A DNA stretch of 64,000 nucleotides from Streptococcus gallinaceus (GCF_024170225.1 NZ_JALJXU010000002.1:62001-126000), one strand, 5' to 3'; counted from the first letter of the stretch, positions 38,030 to 50,873 are shown. Made by a program: numbers and translations. Notes: generated by a model not told the origin, from the sequence alone.

Positions 38030-38532
38030 ATGTATGACCCAATCTATCCTTTTACTTTGACTAAAAAGGACACTGTTTTTCTTGAGGAATTTTTAGAAGA
38101 TTATGGAGAAAAGTTGTTAAAACATTATCTAAAGTGGGAATAGTTTATACTTTACCTGCTTTTTGTATGGTTTTGATACGTTGTTGAAGGACTGTTTTAA
38201 AAAGCGTTTTTAGAGATGTCAGAAAACTAGGGTTATAGAAAGAAGGCTATTGAAGCAATCTCTTAAGTCTGTGATGGCTTTAAAAGCAGTGTTAGCCCTT
38301 TATCAAGTGAATCAGGAATATAGCTCAAGTAGTAAATCTTACTAAAAAAAATAATTCACCGAGCTTTATTACCGTTCACTTATATGGTAAACAAGTTGAA
38401 ATAATAGCTCAGCGTCTTTCTAAATGCTCATCAATATTGGTCAAGTGTGAGGTTATTCAATGCCCTTATACAAATCAACAGGGACAATGTCGTACTTCCC
38501 AGTATATTACCCATGGTAACTGGATAGCATAG
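38030..38532 (+). pseudogene. Degraded coding remnant, family not recognised
   Basis: Pieces of reading frame in different phases suggest a broken gene. 38030-38143 encodes 37 residues (MYDPIYPFTLTKKDTV onward). A segment with MALKAVLALYQVNQEY runs to a stop at 38343, next to seven A residues, and 38338-38532 in another frame encodes NNSPSFITVHLYGKQVEII and a Cys-rich tail CEVIQCPYTNQQGQCRTS. I cannot assign a family. A strong terminator follows at 38612. Confidence 0.45.
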
Positions 38533-38611
38533 AGAATAAGGAAGTGACCACGAAGTGTAAACAAGGGGGATTTTACGGCTTCTCAGCCAGTAAATTTATT
38601 TTAATTAATCA

Positions 38612-38648
38612 GAACGCATACAGGAAGTTTTCTTGTATGCGTTCTTTT
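38612..38648 (+). terminator. Strong terminator after the degraded locus
   Basis: gaacgcataca and tgtatgcgttc pair perfectly over 11 bp, followed by tttt. Confidence 0.85.
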
Positions 38649-38749
38649 AGGATATTACTAAATTATGAATAAGAAGGGGAAGTTGAAAAAATTAGCACTA
38701 TGTAGTATAATTGGGTTTGTTCAATTAATAAAAAAGGAGTTTGATCGTG

Positions 38750-39361
38750 ATGAAACTTTATTATGCACCAGGGACCTGTGCCCTCGCTTGTTGGATTGCT
38801 CTGGAATGGGCAGGAGCTGAATATAGTGTAGAGAAGGTTAATCCGCGTTCGGAAGAGTACAAGAAGATAAACCCATTAGCAATGGTTCCAGCCCTCGAAA
38901 TTGGCCTATCTCGACCGATGACGCAGGCAGATGCGATTTTGCAGTATATTGCAGAAAGATACCCTGAAAGCCAGCTTGGTAGCGCAGAAGGTCTTGAAAA
39001 CCAATTTGAATTCAATGAAACCATGGCCTTCTTAACAGGAGATTTCCATCCAGCCTTTTGGCCCATGTTTGTGCCATTTCGCTATACTGTTTCTAAAAAA
39101 ACAGCTGATTTAGAGAATGTCCGTGAAGCGTCTTATCCGCTCATTGACAAGGTTATGAATCATCTGGATCATCTTATCGGAGACAGAGGACATGTGTATC
39201 AAAATAAGCGTAGTGTAGCCGATGCTTATGCATTTGTCATGGCACTCTGGTCTGAAAAGACGCCTAAGACCTGGAAAGATTACCCATATTTGTCAACCTT
39301 TATGGAACAAATGATGCAGGACCCTGTTGTCCAATCTGTTCTGGAGCAGGCTAATCAATAG
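38750..39361 (+). CDS. Glutathione S-transferase family protein
   Basis: 203 residues. The N-terminal thioredoxin-like domain begins KLYYAPGTCALACWIALEWAG, with the KINPLAMVPALE loop (cis-Pro) and a QADAILQYIAERYP motif; the helical C-terminal domain has SVADAYAFVMALW. GSTs are common in proteobacteria but unusual in streptococci, so gene transfer is plausible. Start chosen as ATG 38750; GTG 38747 is equally possible given the ribosome site at 38734-38739. Confidence 0.88.
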   Translation: MKLYYAPGTCALACWIALEWAGAEYSVEKVNPRSEEYKKINPLAMVPALEIGLSRPMTQADAILQYIAERYPESQLGSAEGLENQFEFNETMAFLTGDFHPAFWPMFVPFRYTVSKKTADLENVREASYPLIDKVMNHLDHLIGDRGHVYQNKRSVADAYAFVMALWSEKTPKTWKDYPYLSTFMEQMMQDPVVQSVLEQANQ

Positions 39362-39371
39362 GGGGGGATAA

Positions 39372-39587
39372 ATGAAAAATATGGATTGGCTACGGGTTTT
39401 CGCCACATTATCTTTTTTTCTTGGAGTTCTGAGTTTTGTGGCAAAGAGTATTAGCCCAGAATACATTGATAAACAAGGTGTACTACATGAATATTTTTTT
39501 CTTGTTCCTACAGGATTCTTATTCATATTCCTTGGCTTACTTTTATTTATGCTATGGTTCTATAAAAAATTTGGAAAGAAGAGTTAA
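39372..39587 (+). CDS. DUF3955 small membrane protein
   Basis: 71 residues with two membrane segments (about 8-26 and 43-63) flanking the DKQGVLHEYFFLVPTGFLFIF block typical of DUF3955. Function unknown. It starts 11 bases after the GST gene with a gggggat ribosome site, and the TMEM175 gene follows after 2 bases. Confidence 0.85.
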   Translation: MKNMDWLRVFATLSFFLGVLSFVAKSISPEYIDKQGVLHEYFFLVPTGFLFIFLGLLLFMLWFYKKFGKKS

Positions 39588-39589
39588 AT

Positions 39590-40150
39590 ATGTCTGGATC
39601 TCGACTAGAAGCATTTAGTGATGGTGTATTGGCAATCATTATTACAATTATGGTTTTAGAATTAAAAATTCCAAATACAGATAGTCTTGCAGGGTTATAT
39701 TCTTCTCTTCCCACCATACTAGCCTATGTTCTGAGTTTTTTATATGTTGCAATTTACTGGAATAATCATCACCACCTTGCGAAAAGTATTACTAGAGTGA
39801 CTTCTACAATACTTTGGTCTAATATGTTTTGGTTGTTTTGCATATCGCTTATCCCATGGGCGACAGCATGGCTTAATAGATTCTACAACAGTGTTATACC
39901 AGTTATGACATACTGTTTTGTCTTATTTATAACTGGAGTAGCTTACTATATTTTTCAAAATCAGGTTAGAAAAATAAACAATGAACTACATGCCGTTTTA
40001 GGATCAGACTATAAAGGAAAAATTTCTATTATGGTCTATCTTATTTCGTTTTTGGTTGCTCCATTATCTCCTTATTTATCTCTAATCGGTGTTATTTTGG
40101 TAGCGATTATCTGGTTTATTCCTGATCAACGTATTAGTAAGATGTTTTAA
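39590..40150 (+). CDS. TMEM175/DUF1211 family membrane protein
   Basis: 186 residues with about six membrane segments. The RLEAFSDGVLAIIITI motif in helix 1 is the signature of bacterial TMEM175-like potassium-permeable channels; the WNNHHHLAKSI loop is also conserved. Probably one transcript with the GST and DUF3955 genes, ending at the terminator 40189. Confidence 0.88.
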   Translation: MSGSRLEAFSDGVLAIIITIMVLELKIPNTDSLAGLYSSLPTILAYVLSFLYVAIYWNNHHHLAKSITRVTSTILWSNMFWLFCISLIPWATAWLNRFYNSVIPVMTYCFVLFITGVAYYIFQNQVRKINNELHAVLGSDYKGKISIMVYLISFLVAPLSPYLSLIGVILVAIIWFIPDQRISKMF

Positions 40151-40188
40151 GTTATTTCAAACTTATTCTTATTAAAAAGTATATAGAG

Positions 40189-40218
40189 CTCTTAGGATTC
40201 AGTTTCTAAGAGTTTTTT
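40189..40218 (+). terminator. Terminator after the TMEM175 gene
   Basis: ctcttag pairs with ctaagag around 10 bases, followed by six T. Confidence 0.85.
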
Positions 40219-40493
40219 ACAGCTTGAACAAACTAAACTTATGGAGATATGTATTACAAAAGGTAATTTATGATCAATATGAGGCTGTTCGTAAAATTAT
40301 GAGTTATTCGAGAGAAATAAATGTTTGGAATTTACTAAATTTTAACTTAAAATATGACAGAACTGGCTTTTATTGGCATTTCAACGATTTCGATAACCAT
40401 CATAATAGTTATAGAGACAACCTTGTTTTGCAGGGTTGTTTTTTTGTTTCTACACACTAATGCAAAGAATGTTAAAAAAATCACAATTTTATA
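40219..40493. other. Intergenic region with a second terminator
   Basis: No convincing gene. A hairpin acaaccttg (40417-40425) / cagggttgt (40431-40439) with seven T shows that some transcript ends here, though none is obvious. A small hydrophobic frame at 40354-40497 has no ribosome site. Confidence 0.4.
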
Positions 40494-40522
40494 TTGACAG
40501 AAAACGCATTTAGGAGTATAGT
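40494..40522 (+). promoter_or_regulatory. Promoter of the trmB-like cluster
   Basis: TTGACA at 40494-40499, 17-base spacer, TATAGT at 40517-40522. Confidence 0.85.
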
Positions 40523-40542
40523 AGCTCTTGTAAGTAGCTACT
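40520..40542. promoter_or_regulatory. Operator-like inverted repeat at the start site of the trmB-like cluster
   Basis: agtagct (40520-40526) is inverted in agctact (40536-40542); the latter also lies within a perfect 10-bp palindrome agtagctact (40533-40542). It overlaps the -10 end and the start site, fitting autoregulation by the TrmB-like protein. Confidence 0.55.
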
Positions 40543-40556
40543 AAAAAGGAGTATAT

Positions 40557-41342
40557 ATGCTGGTTCAAAAAATGAAACAGTTTGGCTTTGCTGAATCTGA
40601 AACAAATATCTATTTAACTTTGGTTGAAAATGGCTTGATGACCGGATATGAAGTGAGTAAAAAATCTGGTGTGCCAAGATCAAAAGTATACAATAGCTTA
40701 GAAAAGTTGGTAAAAAGAGGAGTCGTACTGGTCAATAAAAGTGAACCTAAATTATACTCAGCCTTGTCACCAGAGGAGCTTGTGAGCATGCTAAAGCATT
40801 CGACTTTGAGTGATATTGATTATTTAAAGGATCATTTGTCTGGGGTTAAAGAAAAGGAGAAAGACACCTTATTATGGCAATTAGAGCATAGGGAAGCAAC
40901 TTTGTTGAAGTTGCTATACATGATTGAGCATACGAAAAGCAGTTTATACATTCAAATTTGGGAAGATGAGTTAACCCCAGATATTATCAATGCTTTACGG
41001 GATGCGGAGGCTCGTTTAGAGACCTTTGTTTGTATTCTCTTTAGCAATAGCGGCCATTATGACTTGCCATTCAAGCGTTTTTATCCTCATGGATTTGAAG
41101 CAGACAAGATTCGAGATATGGATGGCCGTTGGGTAAATTTAGTCTGTGATGATGATATTGTATTATTTGGCACGGTGGATGACCATTGTGACGTTATTTG
41201 GAGCCACAATAAAGCTATGCGACTTCTTGCAAAAGAGTACGTGAAACACGATGCCTATACGTTAAAAATCATTCAAGAGCACAGACCAGAATTACAAAAC
41301 GACTATGGAAAGGATTTCGAAGGAATCCGCAAGATTTATTGA
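40557..41342 (+). CDS. TrmB family transcriptional regulator
   Basis: 261 residues. The N-terminal winged helix (residues 1-70: FGFAESETNIYLTLVENG, GYEVSKKSGVPRSKVYNSLE) is typical of TrmB. A coiled-coil linker and a C-terminal phospholipase-D-like effector domain (SSLYIQIWEDELTPDIINAL) follow. TrmB regulators usually sense sugars; here the neighbours are a TauE/SafE permease and an ornithine-cyclodeaminase-like enzyme, so the ligand may instead be an amino or keto acid. First gene of the cluster. Confidence 0.88.
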   Translation: MLVQKMKQFGFAESETNIYLTLVENGLMTGYEVSKKSGVPRSKVYNSLEKLVKRGVVLVNKSEPKLYSALSPEELVSMLKHSTLSDIDYLKDHLSGVKEKEKDTLLWQLEHREATLLKLLYMIEHTKSSLYIQIWEDELTPDIINALRDAEARLETFVCILFSNSGHYDLPFKRFYPHGFEADKIRDMDGRWVNLVCDDDIVLFGTVDDHCDVIWSHNKAMRLLAKEYVKHDAYTLKIIQEHRPELQNDYGKDFEGIRKIY

Positions 41343-41355
41343 TGGAGATTAAAAA

Positions 41356-42213
41356 ATGTCATTCAAAGATATTTTATTGTTATTAGTTGTTGTTGTGAAT
41401 GCGTATTTTGCCGTTATTTTTGTGAAAGATTTATTGGTTCATAGAAATGAAATTATGTCGGAAAAAGCAAATACGATTGCTCTTCCGTTTACGAGTGCGA
41501 TTATCTTTTTCTTATCAACAGTTGGTATTTCAGACTTTGCGATTAGTACCAGTTTGTATCCAAAACTAAATTGGACGAGTGTGAAAAAATTGCCAGGTAC
41601 ATTGAATACCCAATGTACAATTCCAGTTGCTGTGATGGCGTTGGCCTACATTACAAAAATTGAAGTTAGTGTGGTAACCTTGATTGTCTGTATTGTTAGC
41701 CAAATGGTTGGTTCATATTTTGGAGCAAAATTTGCGGTTAAGTTACCTGCTGATAAGCTGAAAGTGTCAATTGGGATTGGGATGATTATCGCATCCTTGA
41801 TTATCTTAGGTGGGAAATTTGGATTCTTGCCAGGTGGTGGCGATGCGACTGCATTAACAGGAATTAAATTAGTGATTGCAGCAATTGCTTTGGCGATTTT
41901 TGGAGCCTTGAATAATATCGGTATTGGTTCCTACGCTCTCACGATGATTACAGTCTATCTTTTGGGATTAAATCCAGCAGTGGCCTTCCCAATCATGATG
42001 GGGGCAGCGACTTTCTCTGTACCAGTTGGTAGTGTGCAGTTTGTCAAATCTGGAGAATACAGTCGTAAAATCACCCTATTTACATCAACTTTTGGTGTCC
42101 TAGGTGTGCTCTGTGCAGTCTTTGTGGTTACAAGTTTAAATACAGCTATCCTGCAATGGTTTGTTGCATTTATTCTCTTGTATAGTGCCTACGGTATGTT
42201 GAAGAAAAATTAA
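41356..42213 (+). CDS. TauE/SafE family anion permease
   Basis: 285 residues with about eight membrane segments. The repeated half-motifs (ALPFTSAIIFFLSTVGISD, LVCIVSQMVGSYFGAKFA-like and GSYALTMITVYLLGLNP) fit TauE/SafE proteins, which move sulfite, sulfoacetate or other organic anions. It begins 13 bases after the regulator gene and is followed 18 bases later by the cyclodeaminase-like gene, so it belongs to the same unit. Confidence 0.87.
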   Translation: MSFKDILLLLVVVVNAYFAVIFVKDLLVHRNEIMSEKANTIALPFTSAIIFFLSTVGISDFAISTSLYPKLNWTSVKKLPGTLNTQCTIPVAVMALAYITKIEVSVVTLIVCIVSQMVGSYFGAKFAVKLPADKLKVSIGIGMIIASLIILGGKFGFLPGGGDATALTGIKLVIAAIALAIFGALNNIGIGSYALTMITVYLLGLNPAVAFPIMMGAATFSVPVGSVQFVKSGEYSRKITLFTSTFGVLGVLCAVFVVTSLNTAILQWFVAFILLYSAYGMLKKN

Positions 42214-42231
42214 GAGTCTGGAGGAAAGAAT

Positions 42232-43227
42232 ATGCTTATTTTAACGAAATCAGACATCCAAGAATGTTTTTCAATGAAAGATGCGATTGCAGCGGCTAAG
42301 GATGCTGTTCGATTGTATTCATCTGGGAATGCGACAGTGCCCTTGCGCACAAATTTGGATGTAGTTGACTACCATGGACAAAGTTTATATATGCCTGCAG
42401 TGACGCGAGGCGAACAGAATGCTCTTGGTGTGAAAATTGTGTCTGTCTATCCTGAAAATATTGAAAAAGGATTGCCTTCTGTACCTGCCACCATGGTCAC
42501 TCTTGACCCAGAGACAGGGATTGTATCGGCTGTGTTAGACGGCACTTATTTGACACAATTGCGTACAGCGGCAATTCAAGGAGCTGGAACAGAAGAATTG
42601 GCTAATCCAGATGCAAAAATCGCTGGGCTTATCGGAACAGGTGGACAAGGTTACCAGCAAGCGATTGCCATGATGACAGCTCGTCATTTAGAGGAATTAC
42701 GCGTGTTTGATATTGATTTTCAGCGGGCACTATCCTTTGCTGAACAATTAAGTAAGGATGTAGCGGATACTTTTGCAACGAAGATTTATGCGGTAGAAAC
42801 AGCAAAAGAAGCTGTAACAGATGCAGATGTTATCACAACAGTCACTACCTCTAAGGTCAATACTTTTGACGCAGCAGATGTGAAAAAAGGAGCCCATATC
42901 AATGGTATCGGAGCCTACACACCTGAAATGTTGGAATTACCGGCAGAATTATTGGTTAAAGCGAATGCAGTTGTCTTTGATACCAATGACGGGGTATTAG
43001 CAGAAGCAGGAGATATTTTAGAACCGATTAAAAAAGGACTGTTGACCAAAGAAGATTACACCGGAGAATTGGGTGATTTGCTTCTTGGAAATATTCATGG
43101 TCGTCAAAACAAGGAAGACATCACTGTTTTTAAGAGCGTGGGCTCAGCTGTTCTAGATATTGTGACTGCTCAAATAATTGTTGAAAAAGCCATTAAAAAT
43201 GGTATTGGAACTCAAATTGATTTTTAA
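42232..43227 (+). CDS. Ornithine cyclodeaminase/mu-crystallin family enzyme
   Basis: 331 residues. The N-terminal half has RTNLDVVDYHGQSLYMPAV and the substrate Lys in ALGVKIVSVYPEN; the Rossmann domain has LIGTGGQGYQQAIAM; the catalytic-type Asp lies in the FDTNDGVLAEAGD segment. The family includes ornithine cyclodeaminase, alanine dehydrogenase, ketimine reductase and opine-type enzymes, and sequence alone does not choose between them. Ends at a long terminator at 43284. Confidence 0.88.
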   Translation: MLILTKSDIQECFSMKDAIAAAKDAVRLYSSGNATVPLRTNLDVVDYHGQSLYMPAVTRGEQNALGVKIVSVYPENIEKGLPSVPATMVTLDPETGIVSAVLDGTYLTQLRTAAIQGAGTEELANPDAKIAGLIGTGGQGYQQAIAMMTARHLEELRVFDIDFQRALSFAEQLSKDVADTFATKIYAVETAKEAVTDADVITTVTTSKVNTFDAADVKKGAHINGIGAYTPEMLELPAELLVKANAVVFDTNDGVLAEAGDILEPIKKGLLTKEDYTGELGDLLLGNIHGRQNKEDITVFKSVGSAVLDIVTAQIIVEKAIKNGIGTQIDF

Positions 43228-43283
43228 AAACAAGGATGCGAATAGGTCTACGGATTTATTCTTACCTTACTAACTACCGGTAG

Positions 43284-43357
43284 AACTCATAGGTGTTTTT
43301 CGGATTTGCTAGTTTGCTTCAAGCTGCAAATGCACAGAGAAACACTTATGAGTTTTT
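43284..43357 (+). terminator. Long-stem terminator of the trmB-like cluster
   Basis: A 15-bp stem (43284-43298 with 43340-43354, one G-T pair) encloses a 41-base loop, then ttttt. Confidence 0.85.
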
Positions 43358-43434
43358 ACTTTGTCGCTTCCTGGAGAATATAAAAGATTCCTCTGAAATT
43401 TTTAGTAAAATTTTAAAATTATTACTAAATACAA

Positions 43435-43463
43435 TTGATAAAACGCTTACAATTTGATATGAT
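43435..43463 (+). promoter_or_regulatory. Promoter of the beta-galactoside operon with LacI/CcpA-type operator
   Basis: TTGATA (43435-43440), 17-base spacer, TATGAT (43458-43463). The spacer holds ataaaacgcttaca (43438-43451), which keeps the central CG and most other positions of the LacI/CcpA cre pattern but differs at the first two. Either the downstream LacI-family regulator or CcpA could bind. Confidence 0.65.
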
Positions 43464-43509
43464 GTCATTGTAGAAAATCAAAAAACAATCATTTAGGAGG
43501 AAATCTACA

Positions 43510-44805
43510 ATGAAAAAATCAACAGTGAGTATGCTAGTTGCAAGTGTTTTGGTATCTAGTGCAGTGCTAGCTGGATGTGGTTCGTCGTCTGCGAGCAAAT
43601 CTGGTAAAACTGATGTGGATTCACTTACAGTTTGGGCTTGGGATGCTAAGTATAATGTAAAAGCGGTTGAGTTGGCGGACAAGATTTACCAAAAGACAGA
43701 TGATAAACCTGTAAAAGTAAAAATTGTAGAATCAGCTCAAGACGATATTGTACAAAAATTAAATACGGCTCTTAGTTCAGGTGTTACAAAAGGTCTGCCT
43801 AATATTGTATTGATTGAAGATTACCGTTCTCAAAGTTTTCTAGCTGCTTATCCAGATAGCTTTTTCCCTCTAACAGATGTCATCAATAGCAAGGACTTTG
43901 TGGATTATAAGATTGCTGCAGGTACTTACAATAAGGAAGTTTATAATGTTCCGTTTGATACAGCTTCAACAGGGATGTATGTGCGTACAGATATTTTAGA
44001 AAAAGCAGGCTACAAGCTAGAGGATTTACAAAATATCACTTGGAAACAGTACACAGAGATTGCCAAAGTTGTCAAAGAAAAGACAGGTGTGAAAGCAATT
44101 ACCAACCAAATGGATGATTTGGGGCAAATTCGTGCCATGATTAACTCAAGTGGTGCTTGGTACACAGGAGAAGATGGAAAAACACCAACTATCAAAGACA
44201 ATGTTGCGTTAAAAGAAGCATTTGAAGACATGAAGACATTGAACGATGGTGGTTTGATGAATTTGCATAATGACTGGGCTCAGTATGTTAGTGCATTTAA
44301 CAAAGGAACAGTTTGGTCAGCACCAGCCGGTAATTGGTTGACACCATCTATCACAGCTGAAGCTTCTCAATCAGGAAAATGGGCTGTAGTGCCTTACCCT
44401 CGTCAGTCTGTAGAAGGCTCAGTAAATGCTTCAAACATGGGTGGTTCTTCATGGTATGTTATCAATCAAAATGGTAAGGAAGAAGCCGCAGAATTCTTGA
44501 AGGAAACATTTGGCTCTTCAGAAGAACTTTACAAACAATTGACGGAACAAATCGGTGCCATCGGTTCCTACAAACCAGCTACTGCCTCAGGCACTTATAA
44601 TACAAAAGTTGATTACTTTGGCGGACAAGAAATTTACAAAGATTTTGCTGGCTGGGCAGAAAAAATTCCTGCAGTTAACTATGGATCAAATACTTACGAA
44701 ATCGAAGATATTTTAGCTAAAGCCTTCCAAGATTATTCTAAAGGTGGAGATCTTGATAAGATATTGTCAGATGCTCAAAAAGAAGCAGAAGATCAGCTCA
44801 AATAA
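43510..44805 (+). CDS. Sugar ABC transporter substrate-binding lipoprotein
   Basis: 431 residues. The lipobox LAGC places the lipidated Cys at residue 23. The mature part resembles family 1 extracellular solute-binding proteins (FDTASTGMYVRTDILEKAGY, GGSSWYVINQNGKEEAAEFL). It captures an oligosaccharide or galactoside for the two permeases that follow. The linked GH2 gene suggests a beta-galactoside ligand. Confidence 0.92.
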   Translation: MKKSTVSMLVASVLVSSAVLAGCGSSSASKSGKTDVDSLTVWAWDAKYNVKAVELADKIYQKTDDKPVKVKIVESAQDDIVQKLNTALSSGVTKGLPNIVLIEDYRSQSFLAAYPDSFFPLTDVINSKDFVDYKIAAGTYNKEVYNVPFDTASTGMYVRTDILEKAGYKLEDLQNITWKQYTEIAKVVKEKTGVKAITNQMDDLGQIRAMINSSGAWYTGEDGKTPTIKDNVALKEAFEDMKTLNDGGLMNLHNDWAQYVSAFNKGTVWSAPAGNWLTPSITAEASQSGKWAVVPYPRQSVEGSVNASNMGGSSWYVINQNGKEEAAEFLKETFGSSEELYKQLTEQIGAIGSYKPATASGTYNTKVDYFGGQEIYKDFAGWAEKIPAVNYGSNTYEIEDILAKAFQDYSKGGDLDKILSDAQKEAEDQLK

Positions 44806-44839
44806 GATTTTCAATCAAAGTCTTAGGATGGAGAAATGT

Positions 44840-44880
44840 GCGGATAGAATTCTTTGATATCAGTCGAAGGTTTTATCCGC
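44840..44880 (+). other. Intercistronic hairpin between binding protein and permease
   Basis: gcggata (44840-44846) pairs with tatccgc (44874-44880), followed by a weak T stretch. Such hairpins raise the ratio of binding protein to permease. Confidence 0.6.
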
Positions 44881-44907
44881 TTTCGATTTTAGGAAAGGTT
44901 GTGAAGA

Positions 44908-45780
44908 ATGAAATCACATCTAAAAAAACAAATTGTCGGGTGGCTCTTTATTGCAGTGCCGGTTGCCCTTGTCTTTCTATTCTACTTTTATCCAATGATT
45001 CAATCCTTTATTCTTTCGCTTCAATCAGGCAAAGGGGTAAATATGGAATTTGTAGGATTGAAGAACTATAGTCGATTGTTCAAAGATCCAGATTTTGTTG
45101 TTGCAGTGAAAAATACCTTGATATTCTTGGTTTTTCAAGTTCCGATTATGGTTATTTTGGCCATGTATTTTTCAGTGCTTCTCAATAAAAAAACACTCAA
45201 ATTCAAAGGGATGTTTCGAACAATTGTTTTTTTACCAGCGGTAACGTCTTTAGTAGCTTATTCTATTGTTTTTAAGTATTTGTTTCAAAATGATGGGATT
45301 ATCAATAAGTTTTTGATGAGTTTACACCTGATTTCTGACCCGATACTGTGGTTGTCAGATCCAGTTTTAGCCAAAGTATTGATTGTCATTGCGATTACTT
45401 GGCGGTGGACGGGTTACAATATGATTTTCTTCTTGTCTGCTTTGCAAAATATCGACCCGCAGGTCTATGAAGCGGCAAGGATTGATGGGGCAAATGAACG
45501 TCAACAATTTTTCAAGATTACCATGCCTCTATTAAAACCGGTTATTTTATTTACTTCCATTACGTCTACAATCGGAACCTTGCAACTTTTTGATGAGCCG
45601 ATGAATATTACTAATGGTGGACCAGGTAATGCTACGATGACCATTTCTCAGTATATTTATAATTTATCGTTCAAATATACCCCAGATTTTGGTTATGCAG
45701 CAGCGGTGTCTTATGGTATTGTGATTTTAGTGATAATCTTCTCGATTATGCAATTTAAGGTAGGTGGACGTGATGACTAA
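44908..45780 (+). CDS. Sugar ABC transporter permease (MalF-type)
   Basis: 290 residues, six membrane segments. The EAA loop YEAARIDGANERQQFFKITMPLL (given here in two parts: YEAARIDGANERQQ and FFKITMPLL) is the contact site for the ATPase. Ends with TTFN-like GGPGNATMTISQYIY motif of carbohydrate permeases. The stop overlaps the next permease start. Confidence 0.93.
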   Translation: MKSHLKKQIVGWLFIAVPVALVFLFYFYPMIQSFILSLQSGKGVNMEFVGLKNYSRLFKDPDFVVAVKNTLIFLVFQVPIMVILAMYFSVLLNKKTLKFKGMFRTIVFLPAVTSLVAYSIVFKYLFQNDGIINKFLMSLHLISDPILWLSDPVLAKVLIVIAITWRWTGYNMIFFLSALQNIDPQVYEAARIDGANERQQFFKITMPLLKPVILFTSITSTIGTLQLFDEPMNITNGGPGNATMTISQYIYNLSFKYTPDFGYAAAVSYGIVILVIIFSIMQFKVGGRDD

Positions 45781-46597
45781 AAATAAGAATATTGGCTCCT
45801 ATATCTTTCTAGGTTTGATGTCCATTGTTTTTGCATTCCCATTTTATTTCCTTTTGGTGAGTGCGACAAATAAATCAATTGATGTGACAAATGGTCGTCT
45901 TCTTCCTGGAGGTTACTTTTTTGAGAATTTAAAAAATCTTTTTGAAACAGCAGATATTGCTCGTGCTTTGAAAAATTCAGCTGTTATATCTGTTTTGCAG
46001 ACTGTATTAGCCTTGTTTTTCGCTTCCTTAGCTGGCTATGGCTTTGAAATTTATCGATCCAAATACAAGGATATTGTTTTTAATGTTCTCATGTTGGCCA
46101 TGATGATTCCATTTGCTTCTCTGATGATTCCGCTTTTCCGCTTATTTGGTAGCTTGTCCAATACAGTTCCAATTATTGGGATTGATACTTATGCCGCAGC
46201 GATTTTGCCCTATATTTCTACAGCTTTCTTAATTTTCTATTTCCGTCAAAATACGAAAATGTTTCCTAAGGATTTGTTGGAAGCGGGACGGATTGATGGG
46301 TTGTCAGAATTAGGTTGCTTTATTCGTATTTACATGCCATCTATGAAAACAACCTATGCCGCAGCAGGAATCATTACTTTCTTGTCTGCTTGGAATAACT
46401 ATCTCTGGCCATTGATTGTTTTACAAACACCAGAAAATCAGACGATTCCATTGCTGATTTCAAATCTTGGCTCAAGTTACTCACCGGATTATGGTGTGAT
46501 TATGACGGCTATTGTCCTAGCGACTTTACCAACCGCCTTGATTTTCTTTATTTTACAAAAACACTTTGTAGCCGGTATGCTTGGTTCCATCAAGTAA
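45773..46597 (+). CDS. Sugar ABC transporter permease (MalG-type)
   Basis: 274 residues, six membrane segments, EAA loop LLEAGRIDGLSELGCFIRIY and C-terminal HFVAGMLGSIK typical of MalG. The ATG at 45773, which overlaps the previous stop (ATGACTAA), is preferred over an upstream GTG at 45764 because aggtgg lies at the right distance. No ATPase gene is in the operon, so the shared MsmK/MsiK-type ATPase encoded elsewhere probably energises it. Confidence 0.93.
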   Translation: MTKNKNIGSYIFLGLMSIVFAFPFYFLLVSATNKSIDVTNGRLLPGGYFFENLKNLFETADIARALKNSAVISVLQTVLALFFASLAGYGFEIYRSKYKDIVFNVLMLAMMIPFASLMIPLFRLFGSLSNTVPIIGIDTYAAAILPYISTAFLIFYFRQNTKMFPKDLLEAGRIDGLSELGCFIRIYMPSMKTTYAAAGIITFLSAWNNYLWPLIVLQTPENQTIPLLISNLGSSYSPDYGVIMTAIVLATLPTALIFFILQKHFVAGMLGSIK

Positions 46598-46600
46598 TAG

Positions 46601-49612
<3,012 letters not shown>

Positions 49613-49616
49613 AAAG

Positions 49617-50682
<1,066 letters not shown>

Positions 50683-50706
50683 TCATTAAAAAATTAGAAA
50701 ATAGGC

Positions 50707-50734
50707 TTGACAAGCGTTTCCCTTGTGCTATAAT
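50707..50734 (+). promoter_or_regulatory. Strong promoter of the ABC exporter leader
   Basis: TTGACA at 50707-50712, 16-base spacer, TATAAT at 50729-50734 with upstream TGC (extended -10). Confidence 0.9.
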
Positions 50735-50769
50735 AAGACACAAATAATACCTAAGAAAGGAGAAACATC

Positions 50770-50835
50770 ATGAACAAAGAAATGATGCGTGCAAAATTGA
50801 ATAAGCAACCCCTCCTTTCTGAGATGCTGTCTTAG
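50770..50835 (+). CDS. Leader peptide (21 codons) of the ABC exporter
   Basis: ATG at 50770 with a strong aaggag site 8 bases upstream; encodes 21 residues beginning MNKEMMRAKLNKQPLL and ends at a TAG. It has the strong promoter just upstream and an intrinsic terminator downstream. Its 3' part (50811-50824) can pair either with its own ribosome-site region or with the left arm of the terminator, as expected for ribosome-controlled attenuation. Confidence 0.75.
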   Translation: MNKEMMRAKLNKQPLLSEMLS

Positions 50836-50873
50836 TCCTTTTTACTGTGATTAGGATACATATTACCTGTTAA

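Noticed and set aside
40354..40497. Small hydrophobic 47-codon frame resembling a type I toxin
   Set aside because: No ribosome site, and it runs through a terminator and into the next promoter. Another frame at 40224-40460 is equally unsupported.
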